Source of the DNA: Zoogloeaceae bacterium G21618-S1
GTDB lineage: Bacteria; Pseudomonadota; Gammaproteobacteria; Burkholderiales; Rhodocyclaceae
Assembly: GCA_027214125.1 (NCBI GenBank)
Contig: JAPWHF010000003.1
Location: forward strand, 62,001 to 126,000
Direction: 5' to 3'
Length of the DNA stretch: 64,000 nt
The translations under genes were made by a program, and so were the position numbers. Positions within the stretch are counted from its first letter, which is position 1. Each line of letters opens with the position of its first letter. Below, piece after piece: positions 25,543 to 35,189 of this stretch. The notes below the pieces were generated by a model. The model made no database searches and had not been told where the DNA came from. It worked only from the letters and a program-made list of their open reading frames with translations.

Positions 25543-26460
25543 ATGGATAGCTCACTCCTCCGTCTGCCCCCGCTCGATCCGCTACGCGGCTTTCTCGCCG
25601 CCGCACGTCATCTGTCCTTCACCCTGGCGGCAGCCGAGCTGTGCCTGAGCCAGTCGGCCATCAGCCGCCAGGTCCAGACCCTGGAAGCGGCGCTCGGCGT
25701 CAAGTTGTTCGTTCGCGCCACGCGCAGTCTGGAGCTCACCGAGGCGGGGCGCCGACTCGCCGTGGGCGCCGAGGGCTGGCTGACCGACTATGGCCGTCTG
25801 GCCACACGGCTCAAGCAACCCGCGCGGCCGACCGTCAATATCACCGCCAGCGTGGGTATCTCGGCGCTGTGGCTGGTGCCGCAACTGCGCGACTTCCAGA
25901 GCGCCCACCCCGAGATCGATGTACGCATCTCGACCACCAACCGGGTCATCGACCTGAGCCACGAGGACATCGACGTCGCACTGCGCTACTGCGCCGACCG
26001 GGACGCCCCCAAGGGCAGCTGGCGGCTGTTCGGCGACACGCTCTTGCCGGTCGCGCATCCGTCGATCGGCAGCGATCTGGTGCTCGACGCGCAGTCCCTG
26101 CCCAATCAGGTGCTGCTCGATTTCGACGGCAGCGGCCATGCCTGGTTGAGCTGGACGCCCTGGCTGGCTGCCGAAGGGCTGGACGATGTTCAGCCCCGCA
26201 GCTGCCTGCGCTTCAGTCACTACGATCAGCTCATCCACGCCGCCGTCGCCGGCCAGGGGCTGGCCATCGGCCGCATGGAAATGCTCGAACCCCTGCTGCG
26301 AGAGGGCCGCCTGGTGCCGGTCGGCATCAACCGCCGGGCCATCGAAGGACGCGGCATCTGGCTGATTCCCGCCCCCGGTCCGATGCGCCCCGAAGTCGAC
26401 GTATTTGCCGCCTGGGTGCGCGGTGTCGCCGGCCAAAGTGCCGCCCCGCACGACGCATGA
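25543..26460 (+). CDS. LysR-family transcriptional regulator (GcvA-like)
   Basis: A 305-aa regulator. It has an N-terminal helix-turn-helix (PPLDPLRGFLAAARHLSFTLAAAELCLSQSAISRQVQTLEAA, about residues 8-50) and the effector-binding domain. The wording 'PLRGFLAAARHLSFT..AA.ELCLSQSAIS' is typical of the GcvA branch, whose members control glycine-cleavage or amino-acid genes. The start at MDSSLLRLPPLDPL follows family length; an upstream in-frame ATG would add 24 residues. The effector is not known. Confidence 0.9.
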   Translation: MDSSLLRLPPLDPLRGFLAAARHLSFTLAAAELCLSQSAISRQVQTLEAALGVKLFVRATRSLELTEAGRRLAVGAEGWLTDYGRLATRLKQPARPTVNITASVGISALWLVPQLRDFQSAHPEIDVRISTTNRVIDLSHEDIDVALRYCADRDAPKGSWRLFGDTLLPVAHPSIGSDLVLDAQSLPNQVLLDFDGSGHAWLSWTPWLAAEGLDDVQPRSCLRFSHYDQLIHAAVAGQGLAIGRMEMLEPLLREGRLVPVGINRRAIEGRGIWLIPAPGPMRPEVDVFAAWVRGVAGQSAAPHDA

Positions 26461-26554
26461 GCGCCCGTCGGCAAAACGTCTGGCAGCGGTGGTCGGCACG
26501 CGCCGGCTCGGTTAGCATCGGCATTTGCACCACAGCCGGGGAGCGCCGAGCGTG

Positions 26555-27136
26555 ATGGCCGCACTCAAACGACATCGACGCATCCTGATCGCCTTGCTCT
26601 GCCTGCTTGGCTGCGCGCCCCTGCTTGCGCGCACGCCCGCGCGTATCGACCAGCGGACCTACCCGGTTGATCTCGCCAACACCACCGACTTGCGTGGCGC
26701 CCTCTCCGCGGCCTCGCCCATCCGCGAAGGCGGCAGGGTCTACCACGGCTACACCCGCTGGTTCGTCCGCTGGCACAGCTTCTGGCGGGTCAATGACGGC
26801 CTGTGCCGCATGCAACGCGTGAGCACTGAGGTGGATATCGAATTCACCCTGCCAAATGCCACCCGCCAGCCCCGCGATCGCGCGCTGCGACAACGCTACA
26901 CCGATTTCCTGAATGCGCTGCGCACGCACGAACAAGGCCATGCCGACTTTGCCCTGCAAGCCGCGCAACAGATCGAACAAGCGCTGATGGCTGTCCCGCC
27001 GCAGCCCGACTGCGACCAGCTCTCGGCGGCCGCCAACGCGCGCGGCCATGCCATTCTTGAACACACTCGCGCGCTCGAACGCGCCTACGACGACCGCACC
27101 GGCCACGGCCGCACCCAGGGCGCTTTTCTCGACTAG
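26555..27136 (+). CDS. DUF922 putative secreted zinc metalloprotease
   Basis: A 193-aa protein with a signal peptide (residues about 8-26, ending LLA), then a DUF922 domain. The zinc-binding motif HEQGH sits at 125-129, after RTH and before ADFALQAAQQ. The family is described only as a probable HExxH peptidase. GTG at 26552 or ATG at 26555 can be the start. The gene ends 21 bases before the Cds1-like gene and may be co-transcribed with it. Confidence 0.82.
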   Translation: MAALKRHRRILIALLCLLGCAPLLARTPARIDQRTYPVDLANTTDLRGALSAASPIREGGRVYHGYTRWFVRWHSFWRVNDGLCRMQRVSTEVDIEFTLPNATRQPRDRALRQRYTDFLNALRTHEQGHADFALQAAQQIEQALMAVPPQPDCDQLSAAANARGHAILEHTRALERAYDDRTGHGRTQGAFLD

Positions 27137-27157
27137 CGCCCGCCCAAGGACCTGCCC

Positions 27158-28213
27158 ATGACCCCCTGGATTCACGACGCCCTGCGCAAGATCGACGCCG
27201 ACTACCAACGCTCGGCCGACACCCACCTGATCCCGCTCACGCTGCCGGCCATCGCGCCGATCCAGCTCTATCTCAAGGATGAATCCACCCACCCCACCGG
27301 CAGCCTCAAGCACCGCCTGGCGCGCTCGCTGTTCCTCTACGGCCTGTGCAATGGCTGGATCCGCGAGGGCACGACCATTGTCGAGGCCTCTTCGGGCAGC
27401 ACGGCCGTGTCCGAAGCCTACTTCGCGCGCCTGCTCGGTCTGCCCTTTGTTGCCGTGATGCCGGCCACCACCTCGCAGAAAAAGATCGACCAGATCACGT
27501 TTTACGGGGGTCAGTGCCACCTCGTCACCACCCGCGACATCTACGCCGAAGCCACACAACTCGCCGCCGCCAGGGGCGGGCACTACATGGATCAGTTCAC
27601 CTACGCCGAGCGGGTCACCGACTGGCGCGGCAACAACAATATTGCCGAATCCATGTTTGCCCAGATGGCCGCCGAGCCCGACCCCATCCCGCGCTGGGTG
27701 GTGGTCAGCGCCGGCACCGGCGGCACCTCGGCCACCATCGGCCGCTTCCTGCGCTACAAGCGCTTCCACACCGAGCTGTGTGTCGCCGACCCGGAAAACT
27801 CGGTGTTCTACGACCACTTTCTCGACCCGAGCACCTCGCCCACACTCGAAGTCGGCTCACGCATCGAAGGCATCGGCCGGCCGCGCGTCGAACCGTCCTT
27901 CGTGCCCTCGGTCATCGATCTGATGATCAAGGTGCCCGACGCCGCCAGCCTCGCCACCATCCACCTGCTCGAAACCCTGCTCCAGCGCAAGGCCGGCGGC
28001 TCGACCGGCACCAACCTCTACGCCGCCTTTCAGCTGTGCGCACGCATGAAAGCAGCGGGCGAGACCGGCAGCGTGGTGACCATGCTGTGCGACGCAGGCG
28101 AGCGCTACCTCGACACCTATTACAACCCGGACTGGATCGCCCGCCAGGGCCTGGATCTGGCGCCGTACTCGGCACAACTGGCCCGCTTCATGGCCACCGG
28201 CGAACTGGCCTAG
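27158..28213 (+). CDS. Cds1-like PLP-dependent cysteine desulfhydrase/synthase family protein
   Basis: A 351-aa fold-type II PLP enzyme. The Schiff-base lysine is in [19 protein letters not shown] and the phosphate-binding loop is [13 protein letters not shown]. The sequence matches the group around mycobacterial Cds1 (L-cysteine desulfhydrase, releasing sulfide and pyruvate), not the CysK synthases: [11 protein letters not shown] and [14 protein letters not shown] are typical. No Fe-S or sulfate-assimilation genes adjoin it. Its stop shares CTAG with the convergent benE stop. Confidence 0.85.
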   Translation: MTPWIHDALRKIDADYQRSADTHLIPLTLPAIAPIQLYLKDESTHPTGSLKHRLARSLFLYGLCNGWIREGTTIVEASSGSTAVSEAYFARLLGLPFVAVMPATTSQKKIDQITFYGGQCHLVTTRDIYAEATQLAAARGGHYMDQFTYAERVTDWRGNNNIAESMFAQMAAEPDPIPRWVVVSAGTGGTSATIGRFLRYKRFHTELCVADPENSVFYDHFLDPSTSPTLEVGSRIEGIGRPRVEPSFVPSVIDLMIKVPDAASLATIHLLETLLQRKAGGSTGTNLYAAFQLCARMKAAGETGSVVTMLCDAGERYLDTYYNPDWIARQGLDLAPYSAQLARFMATGELA

Positions 28214-29388
28214 GACGACGCGGCGGGCTTCTTGAGCACCGCCAGGGCGATACCGCCCAGCACCAGGCCCCAGAAGGCCGAGCCGATGCCAAACAGCGTC
28301 ATGCCCGAGGCGGTGGCCAGAAAGGTCACCAGGGCGGCCTCGCGCGTATCGTCCGCCTTCACCGCAATCGACAAGGCATTGCCGATGGTGCCCAACAAGG
28401 CCAGCCCCGCCACGGCAAACACCAGCTCCCGCGGGAAGGCCGCAAACAGCGCACCGATGGTGGCGCCAAACACCCCCAGCAACACCGCAAACACGCCCGA
28501 AAAAATCGCCGCCAGATAGCGCCTTGCCGGGTCTTCATCGGCCTCGGGCCCCATGCAGATCGCCGCGGTAATGGCAGCCAGATTGAGCGCAAAACCGCCA
28601 AACGGCGCCAGCACCAGCGTGGCGATGCCGGTGGTGGTGATCAATGGCGAAATCGGCGGGTGATAGCCGGCAGCGCGCATCACCGCCACGCCGGGAATGT
28701 TCTGCGAGGCCATGGTCACGATGAACAGCGGCAGGCCGACGCCGATCAGCGTCTGCCAGTTGAAGGCCGGCGTCACCCACACCGGCGTGCTCACCGACAA
28801 CTGCACGGCATCCAGATGCAGCGCACCGCTAGCCGCCGCAATGGCCGTGCCGATCGCCAGCACCATCAAGATCACATAGCGCGGCCACAGGCGCTTGAAC
28901 ACCAGATAGGCGACGAACATCGCCGCCACCAGCCAGAAACGGGTGCTCAGCGACACGAACACGTCCATGCCGAAGCGCAGCAGCACCCCCGCCAGCATCG
29001 CCGCCGCCAGTGCAATCGGCAGCCGGTGCATGGCCCGCTCGAACCAGCCGGTCACGCCAAACAGCGTGATCAGCGCGCCGCAGAACACGAACGCGCCCAT
29101 CGCCTCGGCCATGGGCACGCCGCTCAGGCTGCCCACCAGCAAGGCCGCGCCCGGCGTGGACCAGGCCGTCACCACCGGCACACGGTAGCGCCACGACAGC
29201 AGGATCGTGGTCAGCCCCATGCCGACCGCCAACGCGCCGATCCACGACGACACCTGGGCCGGACTGGCGCCCACCTGCTCGGCCGCCTGAAAAATCAATA
29301 CCGCCGAACTGGTAAAACCGATCAACACGGTCACGAAGCCGGTCACCAGGGCCGACAGTGGAAAAAACGGGCGTGCGGATGTGCTCAT
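28210..29388 (-). CDS. benE: BenE-family benzoate/H+ symporter
   Basis: A 392-aa inner-membrane transporter with about 12 helices of the BenE family ([12 protein letters not shown] and [31 protein letters not shown] are hallmarks). Family members import benzoate by proton symport. No benzoate-degradation genes adjoin it in this window. The start at [12 protein letters not shown] follows the family; the longer frame upstream has no membrane character and low complexity. Confidence 0.88.
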   Translation of the reverse strand: MSTSARPFFPLSALVTGFVTVLIGFTSSAVLIFQAAEQVGASPAQVSSWIGALAVGMGLTTILLSWRYRVPVVTAWSTPGAALLVGSLSGVPMAEAMGAFVFCGALITLFGVTGWFERAMHRLPIALAAAMLAGVLLRFGMDVFVSLSTRFWLVAAMFVAYLVFKRLWPRYVILMVLAIGTAIAAASGALHLDAVQLSVSTPVWVTPAFNWQTLIGVGLPLFIVTMASQNIPGVAVMRAAGYHPPISPLITTTGIATLVLAPFGGFALNLAAITAAICMGPEADEDPARRYLAAIFSGVFAVLLGVFGATIGALFAAFPRELVFAVAGLALLGTIGNALSIAVKADDTREAALVTFLATASGMTLFGIGSAFWGLVLGGIALAVLKKPAASS

Positions 29389-29591
29389 AAAACCTGCCTG
29401 GAAGAGTCCCCGGCCAGCATACGACAACGCCCTGCGCCGACACAGGACACTTGCGTTGCCGAGCGGCAGGCCGCAGCCGCCCACTCAACACCATGGCCGG
29501 GCTAAAATTCAGCCACGCCAAGCCGTAGACTTCTGTCATGCCCTCTCGCCACACCCCGATCGCGCCCCGTGCTCACCGATGCCTGCCGCTC

Positions 29592-30083
29592 ATGGCGCGC
29601 GCACCTCGGTGGCCACTGGCGCTCATCGCAGCGCTCACGCTCAGTGGCTGCGCCTCGATCCAGGACGCCGTCGACACGGTCAAGGCCAAGCTCCCGACCC
29701 CCACCGAATCCACGGCCGACACCGTCGAGCCCGACCCCCCGGCCGCAGAGCCCAAGCCGGCCAAAGCCGTCGCCAAAGCGACGCGCAAACCGGTCGTTGT
29801 GCCCGCCCCGGCGCCAACACCGGCCCCTCCGCCACCGTCCAGGCCCGCAATACCCGAAGCGGCCAGACCCGCCATCGCCGGGCCGGCCTGGCTCGCCAAA
29901 TGTGCCACCATCCAGAGCGCAGGCGGCGCCGTTCGCTGCGACGCAGACAGCCTGCTCGCCCGCCCCTCGGCCACGGTGCAGGTGTTCACCCGCGACCCCG
30001 CGCTGGCAACAAAAGGCGACAGCGGCGACATCACCCTGCGTCCCGGCCTGCCGCACCGCTACCGATTCTTCGTTCTGCCCTGA
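29592..30083 (+). CDS. Hypothetical proline/alanine-rich lipoprotein, 163 aa
   Basis: A lipoprotein signal (MARAPRWPLALIAALTLSGC) has lipobox LSGC. A 60-residue Pro/Ala-rich linker (about residues 35-105) leads to a small C-terminal domain with a pair of cysteines (AKCATIQ, AVRCDAD) that could bond. I do not recognise the domain. The start was placed at the ATG giving a proper lipoprotein signal; an upstream ATG at 29538 is possible. It lies upstream of argC by about 80 bases, with no shared function. Confidence 0.7.
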   Translation: MARAPRWPLALIAALTLSGCASIQDAVDTVKAKLPTPTESTADTVEPDPPAAEPKPAKAVAKATRKPVVVPAPAPTPAPPPPSRPAIPEAARPAIAGPAWLAKCATIQSAGGAVRCDADSLLARPSATVQVFTRDPALATKGDSGDITLRPGLPHRYRFFVLP

Positions 30084-30160
30084 GCACGCCGGCCCTTCGG
30101 TGGCGCGGCCATCCGGGCTAGAATGGCGTTTTGAATCCACGCCTGCAGCGGAGCTCTGCC

Positions 30161-31120
30161 ATGACTTACAAGGTATTCATCGACGGCCGTCACGGCACCA
30201 CCGGTCTGAAGATCGACGAGCGGCTCGCCCTGCGTGACGACGTCGAAATCCTCACCATCCCCGACGCCCAGCGCAAGGACGCCACCGTCAAGGCCGAGTA
30301 CATCAACAGCGCCGACGTGGTCTTTCTGTGCCTGCCCGACGCCGCCTCCAAGGAGTCGGTGTCGCTGCTCAAGCCCGACAACACCCGCACCCGCTTCCTC
30401 GATGCCAGCACCGCCCACCGCACGCATCCGGACTGGGTTTACGGCCTGCCGGAACTGAACCCCGGCCATCGCGAGCGCGTGCGCACCGCGCAGAAAGTGG
30501 CCGTGCCCGGCTGCCACGCCAGCGGCTTCATCATGCTCATGCACCCGCTGGTGGCGGCCGGCATCGTGCCCGCCGACTACCCGGCCACCACCTACTCGAT
30601 CACCGGTTACAGCGGCGGCGGCAAGGAAATGATCGCCAGCTACGAAGACGCCGGCGAACTGGGCGACGCCATGCTGAGCCCGCGCTTCTACGCGCTCGGC
30701 CTGGCCCACAAGCACCTGCCCGAGATGCAGGCGCTCACCGGCCTGGCCGCCAAGCCGCTGTTCACGCCCATCGTCGGCAACTTCGCGCAGGGCATGGTGG
30801 TGGCCGTGCCGCTGTTGCCGCGCCTGCTCACCAAGCCGGTGGCCGCCGCCGACCTGCAGCACTACTTCGCCGAGTACTACGCGGGCGAGTCCTTCATCAA
30901 GGTCATGCCAGCCGATGCCACGCCGCTGCTCGACAACGGCTTTTTGCCGGCCACCGCGTGCAATGACACCAACCGCGCGGAGATCTTCGTGTTCGGCCAT
31001 GGCGAACAGATTCTGCTCGCGGCGCGCTTCGACAACCTCGGAAAAGGCGCCTCGGGTGCGGCCATCCAGTGCATGAATTTGATGCTTGGGGTGGATGAAA
31101 TGACCGGACTGGCGGTGTAG
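30161..31120 (+). CDS. argC: N-acetyl-gamma-glutamyl-phosphate reductase, type 2 (ArgC)
   Basis: A 319-aa NADPH-dependent reductase of arginine biosynthesis. It has the Rossmann opening FIDGRHGTTGLKI and the catalytic cysteine C118 in VPGCHASGF; TYSITGYSGGGKEM is the type-2 marker block. It belongs to the shorter type-2 branch, common in proteobacteria that also carry the ornithine acetyltransferase route. The start is the ATG giving MTYKVF. The gene ends at a clear terminator. Confidence 0.95.
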   Translation: MTYKVFIDGRHGTTGLKIDERLALRDDVEILTIPDAQRKDATVKAEYINSADVVFLCLPDAASKESVSLLKPDNTRTRFLDASTAHRTHPDWVYGLPELNPGHRERVRTAQKVAVPGCHASGFIMLMHPLVAAGIVPADYPATTYSITGYSGGGKEMIASYEDAGELGDAMLSPRFYALGLAHKHLPEMQALTGLAAKPLFTPIVGNFAQGMVVAVPLLPRLLTKPVAAADLQHYFAEYYAGESFIKVMPADATPLLDNGFLPATACNDTNRAEIFVFGHGEQILLAARFDNLGKGASGAAIQCMNLMLGVDEMTGLAV

Positions 31121-31138
31121 GCCACCACTCCCAGTGTG

Positions 31139-31166
31139 AAAAACCCGGCGCCAGCGTCGGGTTTTT
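31139..31166. terminator. Bidirectional intrinsic terminator, argC / LysR
   Basis: AAAAACCCG (31139-31147) and CGGGTTTTT (31158-31166) form a nine-base stem around a ten-base loop, with A- and T-runs on each side. It lies 18 bases after argC and just before the convergent LysR stop at 31170. Confidence 0.87.
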
Positions 31167-31169
31167 CGT

Positions 31170-32069
31170 TTACGGCGCCAGCGCCGCGAGTCGCGGCATC
31201 AAGAACGCGCGCAACTGCTGCACGGCCGGGCTCAGCTGACGACGATCTGCGCAAAGCAGATTGAGCGGTGTCGGCTCCCCCTGCCACTGAGGGCAAACCG
31301 CCACCAAACGACCGGCACGCAGATCCGCATGCACATCGGCATGGGATTTGTAGGCCAATCCATGGCCCGCCAAGGCCCAGCGGCGCACCACCTCGCCGTC
31401 GTCGGACACCCTGTCGCCATGCACCCGGTGCGAAGTCGCGCGTCCATCACGGGAGAAACACCAACGATCATGCACGGTGTCTCCCAACTGGAAGCACAGG
31501 CAATTGTGCTCGGTGAGTTCAGCCGGAGACGCCGGCGCACCGGCACGGGCGAGGTAGTCGGGCGAGGCACACAGCACACGCCGGTTGCCCGGCAGCAGGG
31601 GCAGGGCCACCAGGCTGGAATCGGGCAGCGTGCCATAGCGAATGGCCAGGTCCACCGGCTGACGATAGACATCGGCCAGCCGGTCGGACAGCTGCAAGCG
31701 CAACTCGACCTGCGGGTGCGTGGCTTGAAATTCATCCAGCCAAGGCAGCAGCACATGGCGGCCGAGGTCGGACGGCAACGACAATTGCAGCACACCGCGC
31801 ACCACGCTGCGCCCCGAAGCCACCGCCTCGCGCCCGCTGGCCAGCAGATCCAGCGCTTGCCGGCAGTGCAGCAAAAACACCTCGCCCTCGGCCGTCAGCC
31901 GCTGACTGCGCGTGGAACGCACAAACAAGGCGACCTGCAGCGTGGCCTCAAGGCGTTTGAGCGCGGCGCTGGCGGCGGCCGGAGTGAGATCCAGCCGACG
32001 CGCCGCCGCCGACAAGCTGCCGAGCTCGGCGGTGCGAACAAAGATGTCGAGATCCTGCAGCGCTTTCAT
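31170..32069 (-). CDS. LysR-family transcriptional regulator, divergent from nemA-like gene
   Basis: A 299-aa LysR regulator with the N-terminal winged helix (MKALQDLDIFVRTAELGSLSAAARRLDLTPAAASAALKRLE) and effector domain. I set the start at the ATG (32069); a TTG two codons earlier would give MKMKALQ. It is divergent from an old-yellow-enzyme reductase and a zinc-type alcohol dehydrogenase, whose expression it probably controls, a common arrangement for electrophile-stress reductases. Confidence 0.9.
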   Translation of the reverse strand: MKALQDLDIFVRTAELGSLSAAARRLDLTPAAASAALKRLEATLQVALFVRSTRSQRLTAEGEVFLLHCRQALDLLASGREAVASGRSVVRGVLQLSLPSDLGRHVLLPWLDEFQATHPQVELRLQLSDRLADVYRQPVDLAIRYGTLPDSSLVALPLLPGNRRVLCASPDYLARAGAPASPAELTEHNCLCFQLGDTVHDRWCFSRDGRATSHRVHGDRVSDDGEVVRRWALAGHGLAYKSHADVHADLRAGRLVAVCPQWQGEPTPLNLLCADRRQLSPAVQQLRAFLMPRLAALAP

Positions 32070-32191
32070 TTTCAAATTTTAGTAGCAAGTAGATCAATCG
32101 TCAGCGGGTTTTTCAATTGTGCCAATAGACCGATGATGGCGTCGCACTGCCTCAACGGCAGTCCTGTTCGCAACAACCGAGGAACCTGCCC

Positions 32192-33319
32192 ATGCCCGCA
32201 CCCACCCTGTTCGCTCCGCTCGCCCGCCGTGGTCTCACGCTGCCCAATCGTATCGTGATGGCGCCGATGACCCGCAGCCGCGCCGCCCAGCCCGGCAACA
32301 TCCCGACGGCGCTGATGGCCGAGTACTACGCCCAGCGCGCCAGCGCGGGTCTGATCATCAGCGAAGCCACCCAGATTTCACCGCAGGGCCAAGGCTATAG
32401 CCACACCCCGGGCATCCACAGCGCAGCGCAAATCGACGGCTGGCGCAGGGTGACCGAGGCGGTACATGCCGCGGGCGGGCGCATGGTGCTGCAACTGTGG
32501 CATGTGGGACGAATGTCGCATCCGGTGTTTCATGACGGTGGCTTGCCGGTCGCGCCCTCGGCGCTGAACCCCGACGCCCAGGTGTGGGTGATGGGCGCCG
32601 ACGGCGTTGGTCGCATGCTCGACTGCCCGACACCGCGCGCACTCGACACCGCGGAGATCGGCGATATCGTCGAGGATTATCGACGCGCGGCCGCCAACGC
32701 CATGGCCGCCGGTTTCGACGGGGTTGAGATTCACGGCGCCAATGGCTACCTGATCGATCAGTTCCTGCGCACCACATCCAACCACCGCAGCGATGCCTAC
32801 GGCGGCAGCCCCGACAAGCGCCTGCGCTTTCTCGATGAGGTCGCGCATGCGGTCATTGCCGAGGCCGGGGCGACCCGCACCGGCGTGCGGCTAGCCCCGT
32901 TCATCACGGCGCGCGGCATGGCCTGCCCCGAAATCATCGACACCATCCTTGCCGCGGCAACCCGGCTCGACGCGCTGGGCGTGGGCTACCTGCATCTGTC
33001 CGAAGCCGACTGGGACGATGCGCCGCAAATCCCCGACGATTTTCGCCACGCGCTGCGCGCACGCTTCGACGGCACGCTGATCGTCGCCGGTGGCTACGAC
33101 GCCGAACGCGCCCAGGCCATCGTGCAGACCGGACTGGCCGACGCGGTGGCCTTTGGCCGGCCCTTCATCGCCAACCCGGATCTGCCGGCACGCCTCGCGC
33201 ACGGCGATCCGCTGGCCGATTTCAACCCGGCCACGCTGTTCGGCGGCGACGCCCACGGCTATTCCGATTACCCGCGCCGACCGGCCTCGCAACGCAGCCC
33301 GGCCGACGCCGGCGCATGA
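32192..33319 (+). CDS. nemA: NemA/old-yellow-enzyme family alkene reductase
   Basis: A 375-aa FMN-dependent ene-reductase of the OYE family. Hallmarks are PNRIVMAPMTRSRA, YYAQRASAGLIISEATQI, the barrel segment GFDGVEIHGANGYLIDQFLR and the C-terminal FGRPFIANPDLPARL. It reduces activated C=C bonds such as N-ethylmaleimide and nitro-compounds with NADPH. It is controlled presumably by the divergent LysR and followed closely by an alcohol dehydrogenase, so the pair may detoxify reactive electrophiles. Confidence 0.93.
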   Translation: MPAPTLFAPLARRGLTLPNRIVMAPMTRSRAAQPGNIPTALMAEYYAQRASAGLIISEATQISPQGQGYSHTPGIHSAAQIDGWRRVTEAVHAAGGRMVLQLWHVGRMSHPVFHDGGLPVAPSALNPDAQVWVMGADGVGRMLDCPTPRALDTAEIGDIVEDYRRAAANAMAAGFDGVEIHGANGYLIDQFLRTTSNHRSDAYGGSPDKRLRFLDEVAHAVIAEAGATRTGVRLAPFITARGMACPEIIDTILAAATRLDALGVGYLHLSEADWDDAPQIPDDFRHALRARFDGTLIVAGGYDAERAQAIVQTGLADAVAFGRPFIANPDLPARLAHGDPLADFNPATLFGGDAHGYSDYPRRPASQRSPADAGA

Positions 33320-33357
33320 TCGTCGTCCCTCCACCCCCCCCCCTGGAACCCACGCCC

Positions 33358-34371
33358 ATGAAAGCCATTGCCTATCAAACGTCCCTGCCCATCGACCACG
33401 CCGACGCGCTGCAGGACATCACCCAAGCCGACCCGGTCGCCACCGGGCGTGACCTGCTGGTCGAGATCAAGGCCATCTCGGTCAACCCGGTTGACACCAA
33501 GATCCGCCAGAACGTGGCACCGGACGCCGGTCAGTGGAAGGTGCTTGGCTGGGACGCCGCCGGCATCGTCCGCGCGGTGGGCCCCGAGGTGACGCTGTTC
33601 AAGGTGGGCGACCGGGTGTGGTACGCGGGTGACCTGACCCGCGCCGGCACCAACGCCGAGCTGCATCTGGTCGACGAGCGCATCGTCGGCCGCATGCCGG
33701 TCAGCCTCGACTTCGCCCACGCCGCCGCCCTGCCGCTGACCGCCATCACCGCCTGGGAGATGCTGTTTGACCGCCTGCAACTGGTGGCCGGCAAACAGCC
33801 CGCCCCCGCGCAATTGCTGATCATCGGCGCCGCTGGTGGGGTGGGCTCGATCATGACCCAGCTCGCCCGTCAGCTCACCGACGTGACTGTCATCGGCACC
33901 GCCTCACGGCCCGAAACGCAGGACTGGGTGCGCGAGCTCGGCGCTCATCATGTCATCGACCACAGCCAGCCGCTGGCCGCGGAAGTGGCCCGTCTCGGCC
34001 TCGGCCCGGTCACCCACGTGGTGAGCCTCAACCAGACCGAACAGCACTTCGCACAAGTGGCCGAACTGATCGCACCGCAAGGCCGCTTTGGCCTGATCGA
34101 CGACCCCGCCAACCTCGACATCAAGCTGCTCAAGCGCAAGAGCGTATCGCTTCACTGGGAATTCATGTACACCCGCTCGATGTTCCAGACCGCCGACATG
34201 ATTGCCCAGCACCGATTGCTGAGCGAGATGGCCGCACTGATCGACGACGGCCGCCTGCGCAGCACGGTGGGCGAGCACTTCGGCACCATCAACGCCGCCA
34301 ATCTCAAGCGTGCGCATGCCTTGCTGGAGCGCAACACCGCGCGCGGAAAAATCGTTCTCGAAGGCTTCTGA
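33358..34371 (+). CDS. Zinc-binding alcohol dehydrogenase family protein (quinone-oxidoreductase-like)
   Basis: A 337-aa medium-chain dehydrogenase without the structural-zinc cysteine cluster. It has VGSVGWDAAG-like substrate residues (LGWDAAGIVRAVG), the nucleotide loop IIGAAGGVGSIMTQLARQL and FTHVVSLNQTEQ. It belongs to the TIGR02817 group of NADPH-dependent reductases. The start MKAIAYQTSLP was chosen. An earlier in-frame ATG at 33316 overlaps the upstream stop and would run through a ten-C tract (33334-33343); if used, it would add a proline-rich 14-residue lead. Confidence 0.88.
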   Translation: MKAIAYQTSLPIDHADALQDITQADPVATGRDLLVEIKAISVNPVDTKIRQNVAPDAGQWKVLGWDAAGIVRAVGPEVTLFKVGDRVWYAGDLTRAGTNAELHLVDERIVGRMPVSLDFAHAAALPLTAITAWEMLFDRLQLVAGKQPAPAQLLIIGAAGGVGSIMTQLARQLTDVTVIGTASRPETQDWVRELGAHHVIDHSQPLAAEVARLGLGPVTHVVSLNQTEQHFAQVAELIAPQGRFGLIDDPANLDIKLLKRKSVSLHWEFMYTRSMFQTADMIAQHRLLSEMAALIDDGRLRSTVGEHFGTINAANLKRAHALLERNTARGKIVLEGF

Positions 34372-34378
34372 TGCCACA

Positions 34379-34409
34379 CGCCCACGCCAGCTTCACACTG
34401 GCGTGGGCG
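34379..34409 (+). terminator. Hairpin after the alcohol dehydrogenase gene
   Basis: CGCCCACGCCAG (34379-34390) pairs perfectly with CTGGCGTGGGCG (34398-34409) around a seven-base loop. This very stable 12-base stem lies seven bases after the stop. It lacks a T-run, so it may act with Rho or protect the mRNA end. Confidence 0.6.
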
Positions 34410-34559
34410 CACTCGCGTGTTCATCGAGACAATGCCCCCTGACGCCGCCTCGCCTGGCGCGCCAGACCGTGCGTATCCGTCCGACCGGCGGCTGCGCCAA
34501 TACGTGCCGCCCCGGTCCGGGCTGGGCATCACGTCGATGCGAGAGAGATCCGAACGGCC

Positions 34560-35189
34560 TCAGCGTCGAACGAATTTTTTCGCCCTGACCCGCAAGGCGC
34601 GCAAGCCCGGACGCTGATAACGAACCACCCCCAGCGCCAACAGTGCCATCGCCAGCAGCGCCAAGCCGTCGGGCTCGGGCACCGGTACCGCGCGCAACTG
34701 CAAGTTGCCACGAATCTCGCCCCCCGGGAACGTCGAGGTGTGCACGTTCACATACACCTGGCCGCCCGCCAATGCAGCGACCAGCGCCGCTTCGGACCCC
34801 GCCGCTGTGCCGCCCCCCGGGCCGGTAAGGAAGCCCGACGCAAAGACGCTTGAGTCAGTGAGATCGAACAAGCCGCTATAGGTCGCCCCCGTCACGCCGC
34901 TCACAAAACCGGCCAGACCCACAGCGACGCCGGCATTGGTGCCGGGCGCGGCGCAACAGTGCAAATGCGCAGCCGTCGTGTTTCCGGTCAGCGCAGCAAA
35001 GCTCAGATCCACCGATAACGTATTCGCGGTGGCGTCATAGCCCACAGTGATCACACCCGTAGCAGGCGATAAATTGGCAGGAGACTCGCTCGTACCGGCC
35101 AGGGTCGCCGTGTAGTACACCGGGTCGGCCCAGGCCGTGCCAATACACAGCGACAGCAGCGCCACAAGTTGCAAGCCCAAACGCTTCAT
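34560..35189 (-). CDS. CHRD-domain protein with PEP-CTERM sorting signal
   Basis: A 209-aa exported protein. A signal peptide (residues about 1-22, ending WA) is followed by a CHRD domain (about 28-165; the AAHLHCCAAPG and HTSTFPGGEIRG blocks are typical). The C-terminal PEP-CTERM signal is VPVPEPDGLALLAMALLALG and a basic tail. The signal is cut by an exosortase, elsewhere in the genome, in bacteria that make exopolysaccharide or floc. The function of CHRD is unknown. It stands alone between the alcohol dehydrogenase and an EamA gene. Confidence 0.9.
   Translation of the reverse strand: MKRLGLQLVALLSLCIGTAWADPVYYTATLAGTSESPANLSPATGVITVGYDATANTLSVDLSFAALTGNTTAAHLHCCAAPGTNAGVAVGLAGFVSGVTGATYSGLFDLTDSSVFASGFLTGPGGGTAAGSEAALVAALAGGQVYVNVHTSTFPGGEIRGNLQLRAVPVPEPDGLALLAMALLALGVVRYQRPGLRALRVRAKKFVRR

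Noticed and set aside
27346-29505. A 719-codon plus-strand open frame
   Set aside because: It overlaps the Cds1-like gene in another frame and runs antisense to benE. Its sequence is a low-complexity His/Arg/Gln string.
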